64,000 nucleotides of DNA from Lates calcarifer (lineage: Eukaryota; Chordata; Actinopteri; Centropomidae), in the NCBI RefSeq assembly GCF_001640805.2, contig NC_066853.1:20235242-20299241 (forward strand), written 5' to 3'. Shown here one piece after another: positions 1 to 10,213 of this stretch. A model generated the notes under the pieces. The model was not told the DNA's origin and searched no databases. It worked only from the letters and a program-made list of their open reading frames with translations. Positions within the stretch are counted from its first letter, which is position 1; each line of letters opens with the position of its first letter. The position numbers were made by a program, and so were the translations under genes.

Positions 1-2
1 TT

Positions 3-440
3 TTCCTACCTCTGGCTATCATGAGCTACTGCTACACAGCAGTGGTAGTTACTTTATGCAACAGTCAGAAAAGCCAAGCAAAACAAGGAGCCATTCGACT
101 GGCTTTAGTTGTCACTCTCGTCTTTTGCTTCTGCTGGCTTCCATATAATATCACCTTATTGATAAAAACTATGGTAGACCTGGACGTTATCTCAATTGAA
201 AGCTGTGAATCAGAAGACCTGCTGAAAGCAGCCCTTGATGTGACAGAGAGCCTGGGTTTCTCACACTGTTGCCTCAACCCTTTCCTGTATGCATTTGTTG
301 GGGTGCAGTTTCGCAATGAGTTGTATCAGTTACTTTGTGAACTGGGCTGCAGCCCTGTTTGTCTACGTTTCATCAGAGCTCAGGGTCACAGTCGACCATC
401 CATTTCTGAAGGAGCAACAACCATCAGCACAACAATGTAA
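3..440 (+). CDS. cxcr5: C-X-C chemokine receptor, 3' part of CDS (probably cxcr5)
   Basis: This is the C-terminal 145 residues of a class A GPCR whose 5' part lies outside the window. The open frame enters at base 3 and reads through the methionine at 21, which is internal to TM5 rather than a start. Visible features are the end of TM5, the basic third intracellular loop (KSQAKQGAIR), TM6 with the CWLPYN motif, an extracellular loop with an acidic stretch and a cysteine, TM7 with HCCLNPFLYAF (the NPxxY motif), a short helix 8, and a Ser/Thr-rich tail suited to arrestin binding. Within the CXC receptors the TM7 region, the LxxLGC segment after it and the serine-rich tail resemble CXCR5, the CXCL13 receptor for B-cell follicle homing. 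Its convergent position beside bcl9l is the same as human CXCR5. Family membership is firm; the CXCR5 assignment rests on tail similarity and synteny. Confidence 0.85.
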   Translation, partial: FLPLAIMSYCYTAVVVTLCNSQKSQAKQGAIRLALVVTLVFCFCWLPYNITLLIKTMVDLDVISIESCESEDLLKAALDVTESLGFSHCCLNPFLYAFVGVQFRNELYQLLCELGCSPVCLRFIRAQGHSRPSISEGATTISTTM

Positions 441-594
441 TACAATGAACGCTTACTCAATGTCAGCTGTAACTAAAATGCTTCTTTTCTACAGTATTTG
501 TATTTCACTTGTAATGACGAAAAAATGTTGAGATTTTATCAGATGTTCTGACAATATAGTACCCATTGCTACTTTGATTGCATTTTAAAGATGT

Positions 595-600
595 TTTATT
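595..600 (-). terminator. bcl9l: candidate minus-strand poly(A) signal for bcl9l
   Basis: TTTATT on the plus strand reads AATAAA on the minus strand, 654 bases beyond the bcl9l stop. If used, the bcl9l 3'UTR would overlap the chemokine-receptor transcript tail. Weaker ATTAAA hexamers nearer the stop (about 1086-1100) are alternatives, so the real end is undecided. Confidence 0.35.
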
Positions 601-677
601 TACCCAGTCAAGAAAAAAATGTTATTGTTGGTTGAAATCTGTTTTTGCTTGTATTTTAGCAACTGCTGAGTGAATTT

Positions 678-683
678 AATAAA
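678..683 (+). terminator. cxcr5: poly(A) signal AATAAA of the chemokine receptor gene
   Basis: A canonical AATAAA hexamer lies 238 bases after the receptor stop codon, in an AU-rich 3' untranslated region, so cleavage is expected near 695-710. No intron is apparent between the stop and this signal. Confidence 0.7.
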
Positions 684-1253
684 GATTCATATATTATACA
701 ACAACCATGTCCCCTTGTCAGTGTTATCAAACAACAGTAATTGACAACACAATAATCAAAACTAAAACCACCTTAGAGATCGGTATTATTCTATTTTTAG
801 ACTTCTATTAAAACACAGTTATACATAACAACTGCAAACAATCACAAATTGCATCTTATATACAGCAAGTATATATTATATATTATAACTCCTTTGCACA
901 ACAGTTTGGTAGTTGGAGAAAATAAATCAATGATATTAAAACAAATAGAAATTTGAGGCACTCCTCTCCTGTCTGCCACTCTGTTCCCACAACAAATACA
1001 CACATCTTTGAAATATACATATTTTACAGTATTTTAGAAAATGGCTTCAGATTTGTTATTGAACCATGTTACAGTGCTTTTAAATGTTTAATTTTTTAAT
1101 CAGTTGTAATCCAAAATTTGAAGATTATCACTGATACATTGTTCTTACATTCTTCTTTTCAAACAACCGCAAGAATAACATAAATTAAAAAATTTGGACA
1201 CAATGGGAAGGTAACCTAGTGGACACTTTTTTGTACAGTTCATGTGGGTTGAA
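684..1253. other. shared 3' flank of cxcr5 and bcl9l
   Basis: AT-rich DNA between the convergent genes. It probably carries the bcl9l 3'UTR on the minus strand. No open frame of coding character, RNA gene or recognisable repeat is seen. Confidence 0.5.
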
Positions 1254-2447
1254 TCAGAATGGCATATTGGCCATACCTCCAGGGCCATAGCCAATGGGAC
1301 TGTCCAGAGACATTCCCCGCTGTCTGAGAGACTGGGGGCCCATCATACCAGACTGAGGGTGGGGAGGGGCCATCATGGGACCCTGAGGGGACATTAGAGG
1401 TCCCTGGGGGCCAAAGGGATCCCCTGGAATTGACATGCTTCGCTGTTTAGCCTGCATCATCATAATGTTCTGCTGTGCCATCAGATTGTGTGGGTGCTGC
1501 TGAGATGACATCATGCCAGGGTATGGATTGGAAGGATGGTGAAGAAGGCTGTTGGCCATCATGGCTTGCTGTTGCTGGAGTTGCTGTTGGGGAACCATGC
1601 CTGTCCTTCCCATTATATGTCCAGGGGGGCACATGGGGCCCATGCCCCCACCTGAAACCATACCCCTAGAGCCCCCCTGAGGAATACCCATGCTTTGGCG
1701 TATCCCACTGTGTGACGGGTGTGGTGGCAGCTGCTGTTCAGCCATCATATTCTGTAGGTTTGCTAAGTGGGGGTTGGATGAAGGACCACTGCTGTGAGGA
1801 GGGGCAGAAGGAAGATAGCTGTTTGAGGAGCTGCTGTGGAGTAGGTTGCTGGGATGGTGGCCCCTGATGTGGATTCTGATGTGGCTCACTCTTGGGGAAA
1901 TACTGAAGAGTGCTACTGGGCTTATCAGAAGGAATGATACGGGAGAGATCAAATTCAGGGATCCCTGTGTGAGTGGGTCGTATGACTTCACTTAGATCCG
2001 GGCCTTCCCCCATGGGCAGAGAGGCAAATGAGTCTGATGGGTGAGAGGGGCGTTGGTGAGGATGACCTTTGTTAAGCAGGTGTAACTGCTGGGGTGGAAG
2101 AATATCCTCATTAGACTGAGAGAAATTCTGTGACATTCCCCCAATAGGTGAGTGCATGGGCCCATGAGATGGTGGCTGCATACGAGGAAAACCTGCCATC
2201 TGGTTCTGAGATATGGGTGATACATTGCAGGGCCCCATTCCGTCAGGTGCACCTCCCCCCATCATGGCAGAATTCATGGCAGATATGCCCATTTGGTTTG
2301 GGGAGGAGAGCACAGGTCCTGAGGCATCATGGGACAGGTGCTGCTGACCTTGGCTTACAATACCCATGGGGCTTTGTGGATCGCTGTGAGGACCAATGGA
2401 GCCTTGAGAGACAAGTATCTGGGAGGTCTGGGGGTTCCCCATGTTTC
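1254..2447 (-). CDS. bcl9l: bcl9l last coding exon, with an apparent one-base frameshift
   Basis: The acceptor is ATCACTAG|GAAACA at 2447. The entry frame is convincing through LSEVIRPTHTGIPEFDLSR and LQYFPKSEPHQ, then stops at 1738. The next frame (offset +1) carries the conserved continuation HLANLQNMMAEQ and runs to the MANMPF end and TGA at 1256-1254. The switch is most simply placed at 1800-1815, where a TCTTCCTTCTG tract could carry one surplus T. The summed coding length is also one base too long. It could be a base-calling or assembly error or a true allele. No plausible intron removes it. Confidence 0.85.
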
Positions 2448-5400
2448 CTAGTGATAAGACAAAAAAACAAAAAATCACACTAACATCACATTAACATTTG
2501 AAAATAGACTGCTCCTTTTCTCAACCTATTTGACTCATGAAATATTAATTGAATGTTTACAGCACTACTACCATAATAGGGTTTAGACTGAGAGAAGGTT
2601 TTTACAGGCAAAACAACACAGATCTCAGAGTCAGAGTCATTCAGTCATGCAGTCTCTCTCTGATGGCATTAAAGTATCCTCAAATGACACACTAAAACCA
2701 GGGCCATTCTACTGCTTCCTCTCTGCATACTGCCAAACTGTATAAGGAATCAGAATCAGAATCAGCTTTATTGTCATTATACAGAAGTACAATGAAACTG
2801 TGTGTGGCTACCCTCCAAGACAAAAATATAAGATCAACAGAATAAATATAAAAAATAAAAGATATAGTAAAAATATATATACACAAAATGTGAAATAAGC
2901 ACCGTATAAAGGGAGTAGTGCAAATAAAATGTAATATATATACAAAATGTAAAAGAACAGTGTATAGAGTGAGTAGAGTGAGTAGTGCAAAAGAGCAGTC
3001 ACACACTGCTTACAGTCTGTGTATACGTATGTGTGTGATTTCACAGTATAAGGAGTTTTTTGTCTGAGTATATGTTCCTGTTTTCATACCTCCAATGCTA
3101 ACACCAGATAGAAGAGGTCGATCAGGCAGCATCTCATCATCGGAAGTGGCAATTGTTTTGATTGCATCATGGTAGAGAGGAGTAGAACTGGGCATGGCAT
3201 ACTTGGACATCTGTGACATGATAAGGGATAAAGGATTCTGAGATGGAGGGGCATCGGGAGAGGAAGTAAATGGCATACTAGGATTCATAGAGCCTGGCTG
3301 GCTAATAGGGGTAGAGTTGGAACTCCTGGGGGGAAGTGATTGGCCTGCAAAGAACATAAAAAATTATTAATGTCACAGCAATATGAGGAACAACAACAGC
3401 ATTGTTGATGATCAGATATCAGAGATACTAATGCTGGGATCTCTGAAGTGTGTTTTGGCTATCTTGGATTCTGAGTGTACCTGTCTCAGTAGAACTACTT
3501 CCTCCATTGCCCACTACTTTTCCACTGGTTGGACCACCTGGACTTGGAAGAGCGGTTTTAGGAGATGTCCACCCAGGAGAACCCACAGCCATGGCTGGGG
3601 ATTTCAGCCGTCCAGGAGAGGCAGACGGAGAGTGCAACCCAAGGTTGGAAGACCCCATTACCTGGGGAGACTTCATGGAAGAAGAGGAAGGAGTACCAGC
3701 ACCAGATGCAGGTGGAAGAGGGGGGTGATGCCCTGCAGAGGAGATCTGTGAGGGTGACTTCAGTCCTGGAGCAGAGGGTGAGGGTAGAAGAGGAGATGGC
3801 TCTTGGTTGAGGGATGGTGACTTGAGCGGATGAGGAGGAGGCACTGAAGGAGAGGTCAGGGGATTAACATTGATTGATAGGTCAGAGGGATGCCTAGGAC
3901 CAAGGTCTGCTCCCCTGAGGCCTCCAGTCATCGGGATATGACTGAGCCGCGATGTACCTGCCATTTGATTAGGACCTTGCTGATCAGGCCCAAACATTGC
4001 AGGGCCTGGTTGCTGAAGATATGGCCCTTCCACCTGTCCTCCAGAGAAGGGCCCTTGATTGGGAAACTGGAAGGGGCCATCAGGTCCGGGGATCATTCCT
4101 TTATTTCCGCCCCTTCCATTCTGTGAAGCCCTGATTCGCGAAATCTCACCGGGGGTAAACATTTCACCTAAAGGCCCCCCTCCAGCAGGACCTGCTCTGA
4201 GCTTCTGAGATAGCATCATCTGCTGTTGTTGCTGAACATTCATCTGTGGGTTCATGTTCATTGCGAGGTTGCTCCCCAGAGGAGAATCTACCAAGTCTCT
4301 CATCTGAGGACCCCCTCCAGGGGAGCCCATGATCTCCCGTGAGCCAGGAAAGTCCATAGGATCACCTCGAGTGGAGGGTGGGCCCCGGCCCATTCCCAAA
4401 TTTCCAAAGTCTGGACCCCCAGGATTATCCATAATTCTTGTGCCCATGTTGTCCTGTTGCTGCTGTTTCGCCAATCTGTCAAGCTCAAACCTTGGAAGCC
4501 CCTGCATCTGCCGTTTCTCCATCATGCGAAACATTTCCTCACGTATTAACAGATGCTCTGGGTCACCCTGTAAGGGCTGAGGTCCACCAGGGTAACAGCC
4601 ATGAAAGGGACCACCACCACCTATGTCATCTAGCCAAATCATCCCAGGCCTGGTGGGCCTTTGGGGTCCTAGACCCTCCACTGATAAAACTCCTCCTGGG
4701 CTACAAGGAAACCCCCCTCCCCCAGGTGGCCCTCTTTGCATGTGTCCCAGAAACCTTGGGCCTCGGGGTCCCTCTTGGTGCATGTCTATCATTCGTGCAT
4801 TTCCACCCATTCCTCCTCCCATCATATTACCAGGACCCCACTGCTGGTCTCCAGGCTTGCTGTGATAGGGAGGAGGTGGTCCTCTCATCATCATGGGACC
4901 TCCATGTATGCTCATCTCAGTTGCCATTCTAAAGTGCTGGGTATGTGAAGGGGGTTGCATTTCCTGTTGTCGTCTCTTCTCTTGGTAGTATTCTTCTTGA
5001 AGTTTCCTCCATGCCATTTGCTCTGGGGTCAGCCCTTCTGGTCCAAGTAAGGGACCCATGTCGACCCCAGGTGAAGACAGCTGGTGATGGGGGTGTTGCG
5101 GTAGGTTATGGTGAGAGTCCATTTGAGGGCTGTCAAGGGCAGGGCCACCAAGGGACTGTGTTTGTGAAATGATTGACTGAAGGGGTTCTTCATATTTCTT
5201 CATCCCTCCCATCGGTGCCAAGGCTGACGATAGCATATTACTGCTACTGCAATTTCCAGAATTATTAGTACCATTGTCATTCTCTTCAAGAATACCACTC
5301 CTATCAGTATTGTTGTTGTTATTCAGGTTGGAGGAGTTATTAGTAGCACTGTTGTTGGAGACTCCTGTTTCTCCAGGGCCTCCACTTGCCCCACTGCGGA

Positions 5401-8400
5401 GAAGCAGTCTCTCTATGTCTCTCAGCGTCTGCAAAGAGCGCTCCCTATGTTCCAGTTGCTCTTTGGAAAGACCATCTGTGTTTCCTGGGCCACTCCTCTG
5501 ACCTATATCACCCTGTAGGTGTGCAGACAGGATGGAGGGACTCTCTGAGGGAGAAACAGTAGCAACAGGTAGAGGCATACCCCCTGCACCCTCTCCATCT
5601 CCAGTTCCTAGGACTGGGCCCGCAGATGTGGCCGTACTCCCTCCTTCTGATCTATGGGCAACAATGCTATTATTGCTGGAGGCTCCACCTGATCTGGTCT
5701 GAGAGGATTCATTATCGGAGTGTCCTGCTGATGATGGCGTCCCTGCAGGATGCAATGGGCCTCCAACTCCTGCAGAGGCTGGCCGTGGAGTTCCACTTTG
5801 GGATTTAGGGGTGCCTGTGGGTGGAGAGCTGCTGGAGTTTACCTTCTCAGATATGTTAGGAAGCTTCCCTGATGGGTGGCCCTGTGGCAGACAAATGAAG
5901 GAAAAGAAACAAGTTCAGGCTATCAAAATGCTGTTACTACTCTACAATTACATAATTGTTTTTTATTAATAGTAGTAATTGTTATTATTACATGATATTA
6001 TTGTCTATAACTTTCCTAAAACAACACATAGTACCCTTCAATACTACAATTTCTCTGTGCTGCAGTCACAACAGCTACTAATGGAAACAGGAACAAAGAG
6101 GTATCTGAGACCAAAATAGCTAAGCAAATGAACTTTCCCACAGACTTTGCACCTGTGGTCTTTACTGTGGAAAGAAAAAACTCCCCAGTGATTAAACAGG
6201 TTTAACACAAACTTGACATTTCATTTAATTTGCCATTGAGCTGTGGATGTCTGACCTGCTCCAACTTCGTGCGTGGAACATTTTGCTGGTGAAACAGAAG
6301 AATGGAATCGGTCTGTCCTTTCATTACTGCCTCTGCAGCACTGTCAAACACATAGAGGAATAATACAAACTGAATGAATGAATCACTGCAGTTGCATAAT
6401 TCTATGTTCAAGTAGACAATCTAATCTAAATCAATCTAGAAAAACAAATTAAATCAAGTCTGTTGAAAAGAAAGAAAATCTAGAAATCTCTACTTCTGAT
6501 ATGAATTATCATCTGCATTTCAGGCCAACAAATAGTTCTCACCTGTTGGCTAGGCTGGTTGTGAAGACATACACCACTTGCTGTGAAGACTGAGGTGGCT
6601 CTGCCTTTAGCCCTGGTCCCATTCCACATCCCATTACAGGACCCCCAGCTTCAGACATGGGCCCTGCAGATAGGCGATCAGGGAGCCCCTGGATAGGACC
6701 TGCCAGCCCATGCTCCCCTACAAAAAAAAGGACAAAAAAAAAACAGCAGCACACTGGTTAAATGTGTCTGAAGTGGTCTTTAGGTTTCTAATTGTTAAAC
6801 CAGTACATCCTTTTGGTTAAATCTTAACACTAGATGGAGCTAAAACACATGTAAAGTCAGATCAGTGGAAAGGGACAGTACAGCATTCCAGGCTGACATC
6901 TTCTTCCTTGTGTAGTATCTGAAAACAGCAATGGATAATTTATGGCTTTAAACTGTTGTTTCCATAGAGAATAAAACTGAGACATGGTAGGGAATTTCTA
7001 CGTGTGAATTCCTGCACTTGGAACTCCTTCACAGTTGTGGGCATAATGACACTAATGTTAGTGAGGACTGTGTTACATTCAGACAACAGAAAATGGCAAT
7101 GCGTCTCCTGCACCGTGGAGGTAGACAGACTCACGATGGGTCGTAGCGTGTGGCTTGTCTTCATCTTCCTCCGTGTCAGGTCCAGAACACCATTCATCTC
7201 CACTATATGGCTGTTTCTTCTCCAGAACACAGCGCCGCTTACTGCGCATAACTCCCTCTAGAGAATAATACACACACATCAACACTTGGATAACAACTGT
7301 CATAGTACTGTCCCTTTAAAGGGCTTCACAAGTGTTTTTTTCACCACTATTGGTCTAGACCCACCAATGTATTTTCCAGAGCCAGAAGCTAATGTATTAC
7401 CATCTGCTCTAATGCAGATTGCCTTATCTGCTGGAATTTATAGAATAAGAGAATCACAACATCAAAAAGTAATCTTAGCAAAAGGTACCATGATCATGTC
7501 CAAAGAAATTATGGATTATGTTAACTAGAGTTACAATATGTCTCAGTGAGACAATTTTTGAAAACACTGGAAGCCTATATGGTGAAACACAGGTTTATGC
7601 ACCCATGTTTCTGCTGTTAGTAAATACTAAAAAACACAAACTGAGCTGACTTATAAATGTATTTTATTAAAAAGTATAAGAAAACACACTCCTGAATTGT
7701 CCAAACTAACAGGTAAACTGGTAAATTAAATGCAGCAATAATTTTTTTGTTCTCTTCATCTTTGTATTGGTTTTATTTTACAGTATGCCAATCACATCTG
7801 CAGATGCAATGCTTTGAGAAGCATGTGCCTTTTCACTTAATAATAATTTTGTGGATGCACAGGCTGCTGTGTGCCAGTGGATGCAAACAGCTGCAACAAA
7901 TATGCTGCAGCCCCTAACATTTCCACAAGGAAGTCTGCAATATAAGGAGACAGAATCAACTTATGACTGCAAATACAACAGTGGTAAACTCCAAATGGTG
8001 GTATGAAAATAAGCACAATGGCACTACCCCGATTAGTGTCACATATTTGGCGAAACTCTACAAACAAATCAGCAGTTTTTTTTCAGGTTCATTACTCAAC
8101 ACGTTACTGAGTTTGTGGCAGAAACCTACCTCCAAATAAACTCATGGGTACACTTGGGTAACCACAGACTTAAAAGACTGAATGTACAGTAAAGAAGGAA
8201 GTAAGTTTGCAGCAGCAGTACAGAGAACATGACAGCAGAGGGAGGACTGCTGCCTCTACACAGAGGCAATACAAAAGAGCTGACCTATTGCCATCTGTGA
8301 ATGTTTTTGTTACCACCAGTTACTGGTTTATCTTAACAAGAAAGTCAACTATTGGGCCATGTTTGCTACCTTGATCTGACTATATGTCAATACAGGTTTC

Positions 8401-9669
8401 CAGGTTTAGTGGCAGAGCGATCTGAAATGAAGAGGAGGGAGGCTTATATTTCATTTGAATGCACTTTTGTTTTTCGACACACAGAAATTAGATCACAGGG
8501 AACGATACAGAAACAGAGACAGACAGAAAGAGTGTGTGCGTGTGTGTGTGTGTATAGAGGGGAGGTCAAATGGAGCCAGAAGAGATTTACCTTAAAATGA
8601 TCCACCCTATCTTTCATTCTCTCCCTCTTTCAGCCTCTGCCACTCTTTGTGTTGGAACCACACCTCTCCTTCTGAGTGTGTCAAGGTGCGAGTGTGCACG
8701 CGAGTATGTGTGTGTTTTGGTGAAGGTGTGTGTTTAAAGAGGAGGTCATGCACAGGAAGCCCAGATGAGTTTCACCAGATCACATTAATGTCATCTGCAG
8801 TTAAAACCTCACATGAGCATGCATCTAAATAAGCAACAGCAAACAAATGCAAATCAAATACTTTGTGCTGAACCACATGAACGCAAATATTTAGCGAGAC
8901 ACTCACAAAAATGAACTTTATGCCTTTCCACCCCCTCATCATCTCTTGCTTTAATAACAACCTCTCTAGGCTTACTAAGTTTTCACAACCTCATGGCCTG
9001 TCTCTCCCTCTGAGCACCACAGAAAGCCCAGATGCTTTTTCATCTGAGACACGTCACTGCAGCACAGGCATGGCACAAACTATCAAAAGCCAGGGGGAAA
9101 TTCTGACGCTTCACTGAAAGGTCAGGGCATTTCAGCGAGAGAGAAAACAACTTCTTCTGTCCTCTCAGTCCTTACATTCACTTCCTGCTGTGGAGGCGGT
9201 GAATGCGCGTAATCTGGTATTTCGGGTAAAGATTTAGCTGATAGGAAGGTAAAGGAAGTGAACTTCTGCATACTTAGAACAGAAACACACTGTCTATGCG
9301 ACCCAGATGCTGACACAGTTTTCTTCTGAGCACGCATGCCTTACCTCCTTTGGCATCTGTCTCCAGGACTGGAGGAATGGCATTTCTTGATTCACCAGAG
9401 TCAATAGAGACGCTTCGCTCCCGCTTGGATTTGGTTTTCAGCATCCCTCCGACACTGCTCACTGATTGGCTGACAGCCTTTAGCCCAGGGTTGCCAGGGG
9501 AAATCTGGTTGGTTTTGACTCCATGACTCCCGGCACCGACGCCCTTTGAACCCAGGTGGCCAGCAGCTCCCTGCTGCTGCTGAGCCTGCTGGTTTACACT
9601 TGGTATCTGGGATCGGCTGTCACTGGTGACCTGCTTGCCATGATTGGCCAGTTTATTGTCTTGGTGCAT
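1254..9669 (-). CDS. bcl9l: B-cell CLL/lymphoma 9-like protein (BCL9L), full coding span
   Basis: Nuclear scaffold that bridges beta-catenin to Pygopus and activates TCF/LEF targets in canonical Wnt signalling. Coding exons on the minus strand are 9669-9345, 7257-7135, 6717-6543, 6340-6256, 5881-3481, 3344-3090 and 2447-1254. All junctions have GT-AG sites and agreeing phases. They total 4558 nt, one more than a multiple of three, giving about 1518 residues once the frameshift near 1809 is allowed for (human about 1500). Landmarks are an MHxxNKLxNHGK start, a KRERSVSIDSGE basic/serine motif, the KRRCVLEKKQPYSGDEWCSGPD block, HD1 (about 196-236), HD2 (about 374-400), SQNPLSLIMSQMSKYAMPSS, and PEFDLSRIIPS at about 1285. 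The N-terminal motifs and the MANMPF end fit BCL9L better than BCL9. If the frameshift is genuine, the protein ends early at about residue 1357. Confidence 0.93.
2448..3089 (-). other. bcl9l: bcl9l intron before the last exon
   Basis: A 642-base intron largely occupied by an interspersed repeat (about 2746-3025). The remainder is AT-rich with no coding signal. Confidence 0.7.
2746..3025. repeat. interspersed repeat with GAATCAGAATCAGCTTTATTG head
   Basis: The block opens with the AATCAGAATCAGCTTTATTG motif found at the edge of an abundant fish interspersed repeat. It continues as AT-rich sequence with an internal near-duplication: the GTGAAATAAG...GTATAAAGGGAGTAGTGCAAATAAAATG unit is echoed at 2944-2995 by a GTATAGAGTGAGTAG...GTGCAAAAG unit. 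No open frame is present. The family name is not assigned. Confidence 0.6.
3090..3344 (-). CDS. bcl9l: bcl9l exon encoding the conserved C-terminal SQNPLSLIMSQMSKYAMPSS motif
   Basis: Residues about 1037-1121, phase 1 to 1, with acceptor TTTGCAG|GCCAAT and donor ATTGGAG|GTATGA. It encodes a Ser/Pro-rich lead and the strongly conserved block ending STPLYHDAIKTIATSDDE, which is shared by BCL9 and BCL9L. The motif is outside HD1 and HD2 and its partner is not fixed by the sequence. Confidence 0.9.
3481..5881 (-). CDS. bcl9l: bcl9l large central exon with HD2 (beta-catenin binding helix)
   Basis: A 2401-base exon, residues about 237-1036, open throughout. The acceptor is GCCACAG|GGCCAC at 5881 and the donor GAGACAG|GTACAC at 3481. 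HD2 lies at about 5475-5390 and contains LSKEQLEHRERSLQTLRDIE, the amphipathic helix that binds the first armadillo repeats of beta-catenin. Further on are LTPEQMAWRKLQEEYYQEKR, RGPPPPYHSKPGDQ, a Met/Gly/Pro-rich low-complexity middle, and a Ser-Pro repeat region (LKSP, SPGWTSPKTALPSPG) typical of the family. Low-complexity GC-rich composition makes several long out-of-frame shadows here. Confidence 0.92.
5882..6255 (-). other. bcl9l: bcl9l intron
   Basis: AT-rich 374-base intron between the HD1 exon and the large exon. Nothing else is recognised. Confidence 0.7.
6256..6717 (-). CDS. bcl9l: bcl9l exon pair encoding HD1, the Pygopus PHD-finger binding domain
   Basis: Two exons, 6717-6543 and 6340-6256, join at AACAG|GTGAGA to TTGACAG|TGCTGC in phase 2 and end in phase 0 at GAGCAG|GTCAGA. 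After a Gly/Pro-rich lead they encode QVVYVFTTSLANSAAEAVMK and then a segment ending HQQNVPRTKLEQ. In the BCL9 family this HD1 segment binds the Pygopus PHD finger, which reads methylated histone H3K4. The intron inside HD1 is 202 bases. Confidence 0.9.
7135..7257 (-). CDS. bcl9l: bcl9l exon encoding the conserved KRRCVLE / SGDEWCSGPD block
   Basis: Residues about 109-149. The acceptor is CTCTAG|AGGGAG and the donor CATC|GTGAGT, phase 1 in and 1 out. It encodes RSKRRCVLEKKQPYSGDEW followed by an acidic TEEDEDKP run, a segment diagnostic for BCL9L rather than BCL9. Confidence 0.9.
7258..9344 (-). other. bcl9l: bcl9l intron of about 2.1 kb
   Basis: It holds a short TG-rich microsatellite at about 8530-8555 and a second at 8695-8730. 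No exon-like segment, tRNA or named repeat was found. Confidence 0.6.
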
Positions 9670-9757
9670 TTGATTAGCTGGTGATTGGGGTGGAGGTCCG
9701 GTAAGGAAAATAGCTGTGCCCGTTTGTCAGTGGAGCTTACATTGCTTACAGGTAACA
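9345..9757 (-). CDS. bcl9l: bcl9l exon with start codon (5'UTR 9757-9670, coding 9669-9345)
   Basis: The exon begins after a pyrimidine-rich acceptor ending CCACCAG and closes at GGAG|GTAAGG in phase 1. The ATG at 9669 was chosen because MHQDNKLANHGK matches the BCL9L start, and no in-frame coding is seen upstream. The 108 residues include a Gln-rich stretch, the conserved SKGVGAG and KTNQISP motifs, and the basic KTKSKRERSVSIDSGE patch, a plausible nuclear-localisation signal. The 5'UTR part contains an ATG immediately followed by a stop (9742-9737). Confidence 0.85.
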
Positions 9758-10139
9758 CTGGTGGAGAAAAGAAAAATCACAATCATCAGTATTTCAGACT
9801 AAAATTCTGCATTGGAGCCTTAAGCTGAAAGACAAATTCAGGTAATTCCTCTTTAAAGTCTGATCTGAGAGTAATACAAATCTGACCACTGCACAAGCAG
9901 CAATTTGGAAATGTAAAGTAATCAGAAAAGTTTGAAGTCTGTAAAGTTTGGAAATAATCAGAAAATTGTTACTGGACAAAATGTATAGATACATAGTTTC
10001 ACTAAATCTATTTCTGCTCATTTCTCTTTAAAAATAAATCTTAACTCTTGAGCCTGTACAGAGTGGATTATTGGCAACACACACGGGTCCCAGCTCCAGG
10101 CTAGGGCTTTAAAACAAACTTTTTGGCCTGTACACTCAC

Positions 10140-10213
10140 CTCATCTCACCCAGATGTTCAGCTGACACACTGCCATGCTGCTCTCCAGGACACTTCACTG
10201 ACCACACATGAAC
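10140..10213 (-). other. bcl9l: bcl9l untranslated exon 2
   Basis: A 74-base block has a good acceptor (TTGTCCCCTAG|GTTCAT) and donor (GATGAG|GTGAGT), so it is probably a 5'UTR exon between the CpG-rich first exon and the start-codon exon. It contains two short upstream open frames: ATG at 10209 with a stop at 10195 (four residues), and ATG at 10176 with a stop ending at 10141 (eleven residues). Confidence 0.55.

Noticed and set aside
4438..4932. 164-residue plus-strand open frame
   Set aside because: Antisense shadow of the low-complexity large bcl9l exon.
1254..9669. Assignment as bcl9 instead of bcl9l
   Set aside because: The KRRCVLEKKQPYSGDEW block, MHxxNKL start and MANMPF end are BCL9L features, and cxcr5 adjacency agrees.
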